In this document: one piece after another, positions 1 through 8,081 of the stretch
Layout of the letters: each line of letters opens with the position of its first letter
Numbering within the stretch: the first letter of the stretch is position 1
Source: an uncultured Collinsella sp.
Lineage (GTDB): Bacteria; Actinomycetota; Coriobacteriia; Coriobacteriales; Coriobacteriaceae
DNA length: 64,000 bases
NCBI GenBank assembly: GCA_959026725.1
Contig: CAUFMG010000001.1
Span: 186,001-250,000, forward strand
Direction: 5' to 3'
Translations under genes and position numbers: made by a program
The notes under the pieces: generated by a model
What the model saw: only the letters and a program-made list of their open reading frames with translations
The model's database searches: none
What the model was told of the DNA's origin: nothing

Positions 1-2500
1 GCCACAAGCTCACCCTGATAGGCGATGCCGAACCAGAACTCGCCGTCGGCCATCGGGCGGCCGGTCAGAGTCTTGGTGGCAACGACCTGAGCGGCGGTGC
101 CGCCAGGCGTGTTGGTCGTAGCGCTGTAACTGTTGTGGAACGGCACCAGGGCCTTCTCGACCTTGTTCTCGCCACTCTTGTGGACCGTCTCATGCGTGCC
201 CTCGGGACCACCGGAAACGGTCGTCGTAGCAGTGAGCGTACCGGCGGTGTCGTCGGCGATGGCGATCGTCACCGTGCGTACGGCGTCATCGTAGGTGTAA
301 CCGGGCTGGCCGTCGTTCTTTTCGGCCACGGTGTACTTGAAGGTCTTGCCGGCGTCAGCCTGCGTAAATTTAACCTCATGACCAGCCAGAATGTCGATCA
401 GTCCGACCGTTGCCTCTGCCGCTTCGGGAGACTTGAAGCTGTTGGCCCCGGGCAGCAGACCGAGCGCGCGAGCCGAAGCGTCGTCAGCAGGTGTCACGGT
501 AAAGGTGAACTGGCCCTCGGTCATGGGGCGGCCGTCCAGATACTTGCTGAGCCACAGACCGCCGGCCGCGGTGTAGTTAAGCTCAGTGCGGTACGTGTTG
601 GTAAAGCGTCCGTTTTCCTTCTTGGTGACGTTGGCGGTCAGGTTGCCATCGCCGTCCTCGGTCACGGTTACTTCGGCGGTCGCGACGTGGGAGTCATACG
701 TCATGCCGACCGTATTACCCGCGTTCTCGCGGATCTCATACTTGTAGGTTCCGGCAGCCGTGTAGTGGATCTTGCCGAACTTGATGGCGGCGATGCCGTC
801 CTTCGCGTCCTTCTTACTCACGGTTACGGTTGCGGGATCGGGCAGCGGGGTGCCCTCGGAAGCGGTAATGGTAAAGCTGAACTTGTCGGAGTCCGTCCAG
901 TCGCGACCGTCGATGGCCTTGCCCAGGCCAAAGTCGAACTCTGCGTCGAGCGGGGTCACGCTGTAAGCGTTCTCGAAAGTTGCAGCCTTGACGTCGTCCT
1001 TCAGAACATGCGTGGCGCTGAGCGTACCGTCGCCGTTGTCCGTGATGGTGGTCTCGATGGTGTACTCGGCATCGCTGTAGGTGACGCCCTTGCTGATGGT
1101 TCCGCCCTTGACCTCGCGCAGCGTGTAGGCGTGCGTTCCGGCCTTGGTGTACTTCACGGCGCTCATCGTGATCTTGCCATCGGCGGCGTTAGTGCCGGTG
1201 GCGATAACCTTGGCGTCCTCGCCCTCGCCCTCGACGAGCTCGAAGGAGAACTCGCCGGCAGCAAGCTCGCGCCCGGTCAGGACCTTGGTCGCGGTAATCT
1301 GGTCGGTGACGCTCGTCTCGACAGGCGTCACGTTATAGGTATTGGTGAACGTAAATGCCACATCGCCGTCCGGCTTGTGGGATACGCTCAGATTGCCCTT
1401 GCCGTCATCAGTCACGGTGAAGGAAACCTCGCGCGACAGCTTGGCGTCGTTGGTCACGCCAGCGACCTCGCCGGACTCGGTCACGGTGTAGGTAAAGGTG
1501 TGCTCGCGCTTCTCGGGCTTCTCGCCCAGAGCCTTGTTAAGGTCGTCGAGCGTAAAGGTAATCTTGCCAAAGTCGACCTTGCCCTTGGCATCATTGGTCA
1601 CACTCGCGTTCGCGGGCATGGGTGCGCCCTCTTCACCGGTCACGGTAAAGGTGAACTTGCCGGCAATGTCAGCCGGGGTCAAGCCGTCGGCGACCTGCAG
1701 GTTCTTGATGCCCGTAAGCGATGCCTCGGCAGCATTTGTGGTGTAGGCGTTCTTGAACTCGATGCTCTTGACGTCCTTGGCGCCCTTCAGCTCGTGCGTA
1801 GCGGCCAGCTGGCCCTTGCCGTTATCGGCAATGGTCGTCACGACAGTGTAGATCGTATCGTCATAGGTGATGCCACCGGCGTCGCCCTTGACCTCACGCA
1901 GCATGTAGGTGTGCTGGCCGATCTCGGTGTACTTGATGGTGCTGAACGTCACCTTGCCGTCGGCGGCGTTCGCAACGGTCTCGATAAGCTCAGAGTCCTC
2001 GCCCTTTACCTCGCGCAGCTCAAAACTGAACTCGCCTTCCGTCAAGTCGCGCCCGGTCAGGGACTTGGCCACGGTAATCTGGTCGGTAACGCTGGACTCA
2101 ACAGGATCCGCAGCGTAGACGTTCTTGAACTCGGTCACTTCGGCTTCACTCCAGGCCACCTTCACAGCGGCGCTGAGCTCGCCCTCCTTGTCGGGCGTTA
2201 CCGTCACGGTGATCTCCGCGACGTTCTTGCTGTAGGCGATGCCGTCAATCGTGGTCCCGGCATGCTTTTCACTGACCTTGTAGACGTACGTGCCAGGTTC
2301 GGTGTATTCGATCGTGCCGAAGTCGATGGCAGCCTTGCCCTGGTCCAGGTCAGCCTTGCGCACGGTCGCAGTCCTAGCCGCAGGCATCGGGGCGCCGCTC
2401 TCGGATGTCAGGCCAAACTCAAACGCGTCAGCATTCGTCCAGTCGCGACCCTCGAGCACCTTGGTTAGACCAAAGCTGGCCTTGGTGTTCACCATTGCCG
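1..2500 (-). repeat. Tandem pilin isopeptide-linker (FctA-like) domain repeats
   Basis: Domain junctions, read from the FKNxY-like strand ends, fall near 2114, 1742, 1333, 964, 590 and 124. They give six full repeats and a seventh cut by the edge. Repeats 2 and 4 (1742-2113 and 964-1332) are close relatives of each other (both begin VTDQIT and share GEFSFEL, NAADGK and THxYxLREVKG). Repeats 1 and 5 (GRDWT, GAPMP/GTPLP) form a second subtype and repeat 3 is a looser member of it, so subtypes alternate A-B-A-B-A. Confidence 0.8.
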
Positions 2501-4568
2501 GCGTCATGTCATACGCAAAGCTGATCTTGCCGTTGTTGCCCAGATAGGAATTGACATGCGTCGCAGCCGCCTTGGCGGACACGTTGTTCCATTTGGGGTT
2601 GAGAACGTCGGTCGCGGTACCAGTGCTGTTGCCGCCCACGCTGCCCTTGGTGGTGTGGAGCTCGTCGATAAAGGCCAGACGCGCGGTTCCCACGCTAAAC
2701 GAAAGGTTGCCGTCCTTGTCGGCAACAATAGCGCCGTCAAACTTGGCAGCGTCGCCGCCGATAAACTCGATGACGGCAGTGGCGGGCTTGGCCTCGCCGT
2801 TCTCGCCCTGCTCCTCAAACTCATCCTTGTAGTAATAGGTGCCAGTATCTGTCAGCGAATTCTTTGCAGGCTGTGTGCAGTCCTTGTCCGTGTAAATGGG
2901 AGTCTGCTTCTGGAAGTAGTAGTAGCGGTTGGTGTCGGCCGGCTCAAAGGTCGCAACCGTATCACCCAACGCACCACCGCTCCACTTGTTCGCGTAGAAG
3001 CTCACGGTCTTGGTGCCGTCAACGACAGTCGTATTATGCTCGATGTAGTCCTTGAGCCCCGTGACCTTCTCGGGCGTAAACAGGTTGTCAAGTGCGGCGC
3101 TCTTCACGCTCGAGGCATACTTCACCTGAATGGGCTTAACGTTGTCGACCGAAAGCTTGCCGTCTACGGTCTTAAAGTGGCTCAGCGGAATCAACGACGC
3201 AGGAATGTTAACCGTTACGATATCGCCCTTCTGGGGATTGTCAGCGCCAGCACGCTGCACGGTGATGAGCAGGTCTTTTGCCTTGCCGGTGAACTCGTAT
3301 GTGTCGGTATTGGTTTCTTTGTTGAACGTCTTGCTCGCCTCGGTAAACGGCGTGCCGTTGATGACGACTTCGGTAAATCCGTCGACCTGCATAAAGTCGC
3401 CCAGCTCGTCGGTAAACGTAATGTAGCCGGACTTGGTCTCGTCGTAGCCCTTATGGATTTCGGTCGGATAAGGCGCCTCCGATGTGATGGCCTGTGAGAT
3501 GTCGTCGAAGACCTTCTTGAGCTCTTCGGCGTTGGTCGCCGACTTGTAGTAGTCGGAGTTTTCCGCGCGTGTGCCAAGCTTGTCGCTCGCATACGACGTG
3601 GCATCGGGATAATTACTCGACACGGCGTGCATAAACTTGTTGACGTCGCTTGTCCCCTCTTTCGAGGGATCGTCAGCGGGGTCCGCTCCACTAAAGATGC
3701 CGATGGTATAAACGGTGGCTTTGCCATCCTTCATCTTCTTGGCAGCCGTCACGGCACCCTTGGCGACGTCAGAATCAAACTCGCTGAAGCTCGTTGGCTT
3801 GCCGTCGGTAAAGAACACAACGATCTTCTTGGCATCTGCGCGGCCAAAAGTGATATCCCCGGCCAGTTCCAGACCATAGTCGGCACGCGTGGCACCGCTT
3901 GGTTTGATTCCAGCAACTGTATCCTCAAGAACTTTCACGTTGCCGCCAGAGCAATCGGTCAAACCCTTCATCACCTGCGAGTTGTTGTACCAAAATTGCC
4001 CTTTCTTGTACTGGTCATTGCCGACCTTATTGGTCTTATCACCCGCAAACTTAACAATGGCAACCCTGTGCTGCCTATCGACACCCTCGATACCCTCGTT
4101 TTGCTTGGCAATGGTATTGATAAAGCTGTTCGCAGCGCTCTTCAGTGCATCGATACGCTTGGTGGAATCTCCGCCACCCATAGGATCATCCATCGAGCCA
4201 GAGGCATCCAGCACCATCACGATGTCAAGCGGCGTGGTGACCGTCACGGTTGAATTAGACGTCGAGGACATCGCCGAAAGCGTGGTCAAAAAGTCCGACT
4301 CTTCGTTTTCCTCGGTTGCCTTGACCGTCTTGTCGGTCCAGATTCGACCGACGTTTTGGGTCGTTACCTTATTGCCACCGTGGCCTGCCGCCCAGATTTC
4401 CCAGCGACCGCTGGTGTCGGGGTCGGCGACCTTTCCGGTCATTATCGGTCCGTCCATTCCTGTGCTGGACCTGGCGTTGGCCTCGGGCAGCATGGCGAAT
4501 GCTGCGGCTGGCAACACCAGCACTACGGCCAGTATCACCGCCAAGAGACCCCTCGTGTACTTACCCAT
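1..4568 (-). CDS. Giant VWA-domain pilin/adhesin with tandem isopeptide-linker repeats (truncated by window edge)
   Basis: This is a wall-anchored surface adhesin or major pilin backbone, of which 1522 codons are visible; there is no stop before the left edge, so the C-terminus and sorting signal lie outside. The ATG at 4568 follows a GGGAG ribosome site. Residues 1-25 form a signal peptide (basic start, hydrophobic LLAVILAVVLVL, AFA cleavage region). A von Willebrand A domain lies at about 110-330 with the MIDAS motif DASGS near residue 120. From about residue 690 onward there are at least six complete FctA/Spy0128-type pilin repeats, each 120-155 residues and each with a LTGRDL/LEGRDW-like start, a central YTEPGTYVYKVSE-like strand and an EFKNVY/FENAY end. 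Such repeats in other Gram-positives form Lys-Asn isopeptide bonds (family knowledge). Product class is secure; ligand is unknown. Confidence 0.85.
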   Translation of the reverse strand, partial: MGKYTRGLLAVILAVVLVLPAAAFAMLPEANARSSTGMDGPIMTGKVADPDTSGRWEIWAAGHGGNKVTTQNVGRIWTDKTVKATEENEESDFLTTLSAMSSTSNSTVTVTTPLDIVMVLDASGSMDDPMGGGDSTKRIDALKSAANSFINTIAKQNEGIEGVDRQHRVAIVKFAGDKTNKVGNDQYKKGQFWYNNSQVMKGLTDCSGGNVKVLEDTVAGIKPSGATRADYGLELAGDITFGRADAKKIVVFFTDGKPTSFSEFDSDVAKGAVTAAKKMKDGKATVYTIGIFSGADPADDPSKEGTSDVNKFMHAVSSNYPDATSYASDKLGTRAENSDYYKSATNAEELKKVFDDISQAITSEAPYPTEIHKGYDETKSGYITFTDELGDFMQVDGFTEVVINGTPFTEASKTFNKETNTDTYEFTGKAKDLLITVQRAGADNPQKGDIVTVNIPASLIPLSHFKTVDGKLSVDNVKPIQVKYASSVKSAALDNLFTPEKVTGLKDYIEHNTTVVDGTKTVSFYANKWSGGALGDTVATFEPADTNRYYYFQKQTPIYTDKDCTQPAKNSLTDTGTYYYKDEFEEQGENGEAKPATAVIEFIGGDAAKFDGAIVADKDGNLSFSVGTARLAFIDELHTTKGSVGGNSTGTATDVLNPKWNNVSAKAAATHVNSYLGNNGKISFAYDMTPAMVNTKASFGLTKVLEGRDWTNADAFEFGLTSESGAPMPAARTATVRKADLDQGKAAIDFGTIEYTEPGTYVYKVSEKHAGTTIDGIAYSKNVAEITVTVTPDKEGELSAAVKVAWSEAEVTEFKNVYAADPVESSVTDQITVAKSLTGRDLTEGEFSFELREVKGEDSELIETVANAADGKVTFSTIKYTEIGQHTYMLREVKGDAGGITYDDTIYTVVTTIADNGKGQLAATHELKGAKDVKSIEFKNAYTTNAAEASLTGIKNLQVADGLTPADIAGKFTFTVTGEEGAPMPANASVTNDAKGKVDFGKITFTLDDLNKALGEKPEKREHTFTYTVTESGEVAGVTNDAKLSREVSFTVTDDGKGNLSVSHKPDGDVAFTFTNTYNVTPVETSVTDQITATKVLTGRELAAGEFSFELVEGEGEDAKVIATGTNAADGKITMSAVKYTKAGTHAYTLREVKGGTISKGVTYSDAEYTIETTITDNGDGTLSATHVLKDDVKAATFENAYSVTPLDAEFDFGLGKAIDGRDWTDSDKFSFTITASEGTPLPDPATVTVSKKDAKDGIAAIKFGKIHYTAAGTYKYEIRENAGNTVGMTYDSHVATAEVTVTEDGDGNLTANVTKKENGRFTNTYRTELNYTAAGGLWLSKYLDGRPMTEGQFTFTVTPADDASARALGLLPGANSFKSPEAAEATVGLIDILAGHEVKFTQADAGKTFKYTVAEKNDGQPGYTYDDAVRTVTIAIADDTAGTLTATTTVSGGPEGTHETVHKSGENKVEKALVPFHNSYSATTNTPGGTAAQVVATKTLTGRPMADGEFWFGIAYQGELV

Positions 4569-4742
4569 CGTGTCTCCCTTCTCGCAGGCTCAGACCTTGC
4601 ATCAGCCTAAAGTTACGGAATGAGACACAATTAGGGCAGGTGACACATGTTCCAGATTCGGTTTTGGGCGTGAGACAAATGTCTCACCAAAGTTGAGACA
4701 CGGCGTTTTCGCAGGAAAACGGGTGCGACTCGGAGCCATCAG

Positions 4743-5199
4743 GCAAAAATGACCCGTTTTCCTCCGTCCCCGGGGAATCAGTTGGTAACGCTCGCCACGA
4801 AATCGGGCCATCTACTACGTTTGACTCGATACCCCCGACCATAGCCGCTTTTCATGAAAAACTGCAAGCGTTCTACCTGCGGTTTTCATTTCGCATTACT
4901 TGACGTGGTCGAGGGCTGCCGCCTAAACGTAGTAGATAGGCCCATTTCGTGGCAGACGGGTCACGCGGCAGCCCTCGCAAGGCAAAAATGATCCGTTTCC
5001 CTCTGTCCACGGGAGATCAAGGGCTTCTACGGATATGGTGCTATTTCAAAACTATGCCGGATTACGGGGCAAAAGTCGGGACCCTCATCCATACCCTCAT
5101 TTTTTGAAAAACGGCAGGCTATCTACCTGCGGTTTTGTTTTTGTGTTTTTCCGTATGGTCGGAGGTTCGCCATCCAGCCCCGTAAACCGGCATAGTTTT
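4743..5199. repeat. Two tandem ~238-bp palindromic repeat units in the 4569-5286 intergenic gap
   Basis: The 718-bp gap between the adhesin and echF holds no credible gene but two related units. Each starts with a direct repeat (GGCAAAAATGAYCCGTTT at 4743 and 4981) followed by a long inverted repeat: 4795-4822 pairs with 4925-4952 (28-bp arms, nearly perfect) and 5048-5070 pairs with 5177-5199 (23-bp arms). Both loops contain the same core, GAAAAACxGCA then CTACCTGCGGTTTT (about 4856-4889 and 5106-5138). The structure fits a non-coding, MITE- or BIME-like interspersed repeat that has duplicated in tandem. Function is not known. Confidence 0.75.
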
Positions 5200-5286
5200 G
5201 TTTGCGGCGGCCCAGCCGCGCGTTTAAGCGCGGGGCCGGTGGGGCATTTTTGCCCCACCGGCCCCTATTCCAGCTCTATTCCGGCG

Positions 5287-5628
5287 CTATTCCGGTTTGG
5301 TTTCTACTGTGGGAGTCTTGTCCGCTGCGACTGGGGTGCGGGCGGTGTCCATAGTCAGGCAGTGCTTGGGGCAGCTCTCGATGCACTCACCGCACACCAC
5401 GCAGGCATACGGGTCGATCGACCACGTTCCGCCCTTGCGATCGACCGCGAGCGCGCCCGCCGGGCAACGCCGTGCGCACATGCCGCAGCAGATGCACACG
5501 TCCATGTCATTGACGATATGCCCGCGCAAGCGCTCGGGCGCCGTCAGCTTCTCCTGCGGATAGCACACCGTAACCGGCCGCTTGACCATAGAACCCAAGG
5601 CCGTCTTGGCAAATGTCAGTAAACTCAT
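5287..5628 (-). CDS. echF: Ech-type hydrogenase ferredoxin-like subunit (EchF)
   Basis: A 113-residue polyferredoxin-type subunit with two [4Fe-4S] motifs, CICCGMCARRCP (about residues 45-56) and CVVCGECIESCP (about 75-86). It is the last gene of the operon echAB-C-D-E-F and starts 7 bp after the echE stop, with a GGTAGGCG ribosome site. In Ech and related group 4 hydrogenases this subunit passes electrons between soluble ferredoxin and the small subunit EchC on the cytoplasmic side of the membrane (family knowledge). The C-terminal tail (TARTPVAADKTPTVETKPE) is low complexity. NuoI/HycF-like proteins are alternative labels; the neighbours decide the Ech assignment. Confidence 0.85.
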   Translation of the reverse strand: MSLLTFAKTALGSMVKRPVTVCYPQEKLTAPERLRGHIVNDMDVCICCGMCARRCPAGALAVDRKGGTWSIDPYACVVCGECIESCPKHCLTMDTARTPVAADKTPTVETKPE

Positions 5629-5635
5629 GCCGCGC

Positions 5636-6724
5636 CTACCTTTCCGTGCAGCTAATGCAGGGGTCGATGGTCAGGATGATCATGGGCACGCTAGCAAGGA
5701 GCACGCCCTGCAGCGCATGCGTCAGACCTGCCAGGTTTTGCGACGTCGGCGTGCGCACGCGAAAACGGTCCAGGTTCTTGGTGCCGTTGCCGCGTACATA
5801 GTAATACGCCTCGCCACGCGGTTGCTCAATCACAACCTCGCCACGCGCGCCGTCGGCCGGCGTGAGCTTGGTGCGTCCGCCGATGCCGTCGTGCGGAATC
5901 TTGCCGACAAGCTCCTTGATGATGTCCATGGCCTGCGTGACCTCGGCACAACGCACCTGGCAGCGGGCATAGCAATCGCCATCGGTGGCAACAATCGGCT
6001 CAAACGCAGCCAGATCCGCATAGGCGCCGTCACCGAACATGCGCACGTCGTAATCCACGCCCGAGGCGCGCCCAAACGGGCCGACCATCGAAAGCTCCAG
6101 CGCGTCCTTCTTGCTGATCACGCCCACGCCATGCAGGCGCTCGCCGCAGCTATTGTCGTCCAAAAACGTATGCACCAAGGCCTCGTAGTCGGGGCGCATG
6201 GCGTCAAGCGTCTGGACAATGCCGGCCAGCTCGGAGTCCTCGATATCGTGCTTAAGGCCGCCGATCTCGTTAATCGAAAGGATCACGCGGCCGCCGCAGG
6301 TACTCTCAAAAATCTTGAGAATCTGCTCGCGCAGGGTCCACGAACGATAGAACAGCGCCTCGAAGCCAAAGGCATCGGCGAGCAGGCCCAACCACAGCAG
6401 ATGCGAGTGAATGCGCGAAAGCTCGTGCAAAATGGTGCGGATATACTGCACACGGCCGGGCACCTCGATGTCAAGCATGCGCTCGCAGGCGCTGGCATAG
6501 CCGCAGCTGTGACCCACGGCGCAGATGCCGCAGATGCGCTCGGCGATGTAGCCAAACTGGTGCATGTCGCGCTTTTCGGTGAGCTTCTCGAGTCCGCGGT
6601 GCACAAAGCCGATCTGCGGAATTGCCTCGATGACGCGGTCGTCCTCGATCACCAGGTCCAGATGAAGCGGCTCGGGCAGCACCGGGTGCTGCGGGCCAAA
6701 CGGAATAACGGAGCGACGTGCCAT
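5636..6724 (-). CDS. echE: [NiFe]-hydrogenase large catalytic subunit, Ech type (EchE, NuoD-like)
   Basis: A 362-residue NuoD-family large subunit that should carry the Ni-Fe active site. Both cysteine pairs required for a true hydrogenase are present: RICGICAVGH near residue 65 and DPCISC close to the C-terminus, so this is not merely a complex I subunit. The protein stops directly after DPCISCTER. There is no C-terminal extension of the kind removed by a maturation protease in most [NiFe] hydrogenases. The start (ATG 6724) follows a GGAGG that overlaps the end of echD. It lies between echD and echF in the standard Ech order. The accessory hypABCDEF genes needed for the metal centre are not in this window. 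Confidence 0.92.
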   Translation of the reverse strand: MARRSVIPFGPQHPVLPEPLHLDLVIEDDRVIEAIPQIGFVHRGLEKLTEKRDMHQFGYIAERICGICAVGHSCGYASACERMLDIEVPGRVQYIRTILHELSRIHSHLLWLGLLADAFGFEALFYRSWTLREQILKIFESTCGGRVILSINEIGGLKHDIEDSELAGIVQTLDAMRPDYEALVHTFLDDNSCGERLHGVGVISKKDALELSMVGPFGRASGVDYDVRMFGDGAYADLAAFEPIVATDGDCYARCQVRCAEVTQAMDIIKELVGKIPHDGIGGRTKLTPADGARGEVVIEQPRGEAYYYVRGNGTKNLDRFRVRTPTSQNLAGLTHALQGVLLASVPMIILTIDPCISCTER

Positions 6725-6729
6725 GGACC

Positions 6730-7449
6730 TTACGCCTCCTTTTTCTGCTTGTCGCGGGCGGCCTTGGCGGCAAGCGCCGCGCGGACCTTGGCCGCTTTCT
6801 CGGGATCCATGGCGGCGAGCTTTGCTTCCAGCTCGGCGGCTTTGAGCGCGGCCTTGGCGGCAGCTTCATCGTGCTGAGCATCGGAGCCGGCAGCCGCAGC
6901 GGGCTGAGCGACAGTAGCACCCGCGGCATCGCCAGCGCCCGCGGCACCCTCCTCCGCAGCGGCCGCGGCAGCAGCGGCCTTCTCGGCAGCGGCTTTGCGC
7001 GCCTTGGCCTCGGCGGCGGCACGAACCTTCATGGCTTTCTCGCGGGCGGCTTTCACCTCGGGCGTGATCACACTCATGGGCTCGGCGGTCGAGACCTGGT
7101 AGAAAAAGCCCTTAAAGTCAATCTGCATATCGGTGATGGCAAGACCAAATAGGTCGTGGGCCTCATTTTCAAACGGAAATACCGCCGGATAATACGAGCT
7201 GATGGACGGAATCTCCTGGCACTGGTCGATGCCCTCAACCACCAGGTTCTCGATCGCATAGTTTCCGTCCCGCGCGATCTGCTCTTGCGCAGCGCGGACG
7301 TTGATAAACGTATAGACCAGGCGATACGATCCGTCGTCCACACAGCGCTCGGCATGCATCTGCACAAAGCGCGCGCCGGCACCCTTGAGCGCCTGGACAT
7401 GCGGCAACAGCTCGTCGATCCTGACGGTGATATAGATAGCCTTTTGCAT
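6730..7449 (-). CDS. echD: Ech-type hydrogenase subunit D (NuoC-like) with long Ala-rich tail
   Basis: This 239-residue protein has a NuoC/HycE-N-like domain in residues 1-125, with the typical ending YYPAVFPFENEAHDLFGL. It normally bridges the large and small subunits in the peripheral arm. From about residue 130 to the end the sequence turns into a charged, alanine-rich stretch (KARKAAAEKAAAAAAAAEEGA and similar) of more than 100 residues, predicted to be helical or disordered and absent from typical EchD proteins of 110-170 residues. Its ATG overlaps the echC stop by one base (TAATG), so translation is coupled, and GGAGG precedes it inside echC. Confidence 0.85.
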   Translation of the reverse strand: MQKAIYITVRIDELLPHVQALKGAGARFVQMHAERCVDDGSYRLVYTFINVRAAQEQIARDGNYAIENLVVEGIDQCQEIPSISSYYPAVFPFENEAHDLFGLAITDMQIDFKGFFYQVSTAEPMSVITPEVKAAREKAMKVRAAAEAKARKAAAEKAAAAAAAAEEGAAGAGDAAGATVAQPAAAAGSDAQHDEAAAKAALKAAELEAKLAAMDPEKAAKVRAALAAKAARDKQKKEA

Positions 7450-8069
7450 TACTCGGCCTCCTTTGCAGCGGCGGGCGTCTCAGCAGGCACGTCGCCAGCG
7501 GCGGGCGCTGCGGACTTCCCGGCACGCGCGTCACCGGCGGCGGCCGTGTCACCGGCCCCCGCAGCCACAAACCCGTCCTCGCCCAGCTCAACGCCACCGT
7601 CCCAGGTAGCAGCGCCGCCCACGGTGAGCGGATCGCCGCCGGCGCGCATCACGGCCTCCTTCTGGTCCAGGATGCCGCACGCCTCCACGATGGCATCGAT
7701 CACGGTCTCGGGACGAATGGCGCACCCGGGCGCGTACACGTCCACGGGAATCGCACGGTCCACGCCGCCGATCACGTTATACGCATCGCGGAACACGCCG
7801 CCCGAGCACGCGCAGATGCCGCACGCCACCACGCACTTGGGCTCGAGCATCTGGTTGTAGATCTGGCGCACGACGGGCAGGTTCTGGGCATTGACCGACC
7901 CCGTCACCAAAAAGATATCCGCATGCTTGGGGTTGCCGGTATTGACCACGCCAAAGCGCTCCGCATCGAACAGCGGCGTGAGCGAGGCCAACACCTCAAT
8001 ATCGCATCCGTTGCAGCTCGAGCCGTCGTAATGAATAACCCACGGCGAGCGCGACATTTTATGATCCAT
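7449..8069 (-). CDS. echC: [NiFe]-hydrogenase small subunit, Ech type (EchC, NuoB-like)
   Basis: A 206-residue NuoB-family subunit that should bind the proximal [4Fe-4S] cluster. The ligands are visible as SCNGCDIEV, a further Cys in CVVACGICACSGG, and YAPGCAIRPE. The first 150 residues match the family; the last 55 are Ala/Gly/Glu-rich and look unstructured, like the tail of neighbouring EchD. The ATG at 8069 is preceded by AGGAGG that overlaps the stop region of echAB (12 bp upstream). In the complex it lies between EchF and the catalytic EchE and docks onto the membrane subunit EchB. Confidence 0.9.
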   Translation of the reverse strand: MDHKMSRSPWVIHYDGSSCNGCDIEVLASLTPLFDAERFGVVNTGNPKHADIFLVTGSVNAQNLPVVRQIYNQMLEPKCVVACGICACSGGVFRDAYNVIGGVDRAIPVDVYAPGCAIRPETVIDAIVEACGILDQKEAVMRAGGDPLTVGGAATWDGGVELGEDGFVAAGAGDTAAAGDARAGKSAAPAAGDVPAETPAAAKEAE

Positions 8070-8081
8070 GGATGCCGCCTC

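Noticed and set aside
135..2468. Long plus-strand open frame (777 codons) opposite the adhesin
   Set aside because: It is antisense to a clear domain-bearing gene, has no ribosome site or family features and shows the repetitive pattern expected from the opposite strand of repeats.
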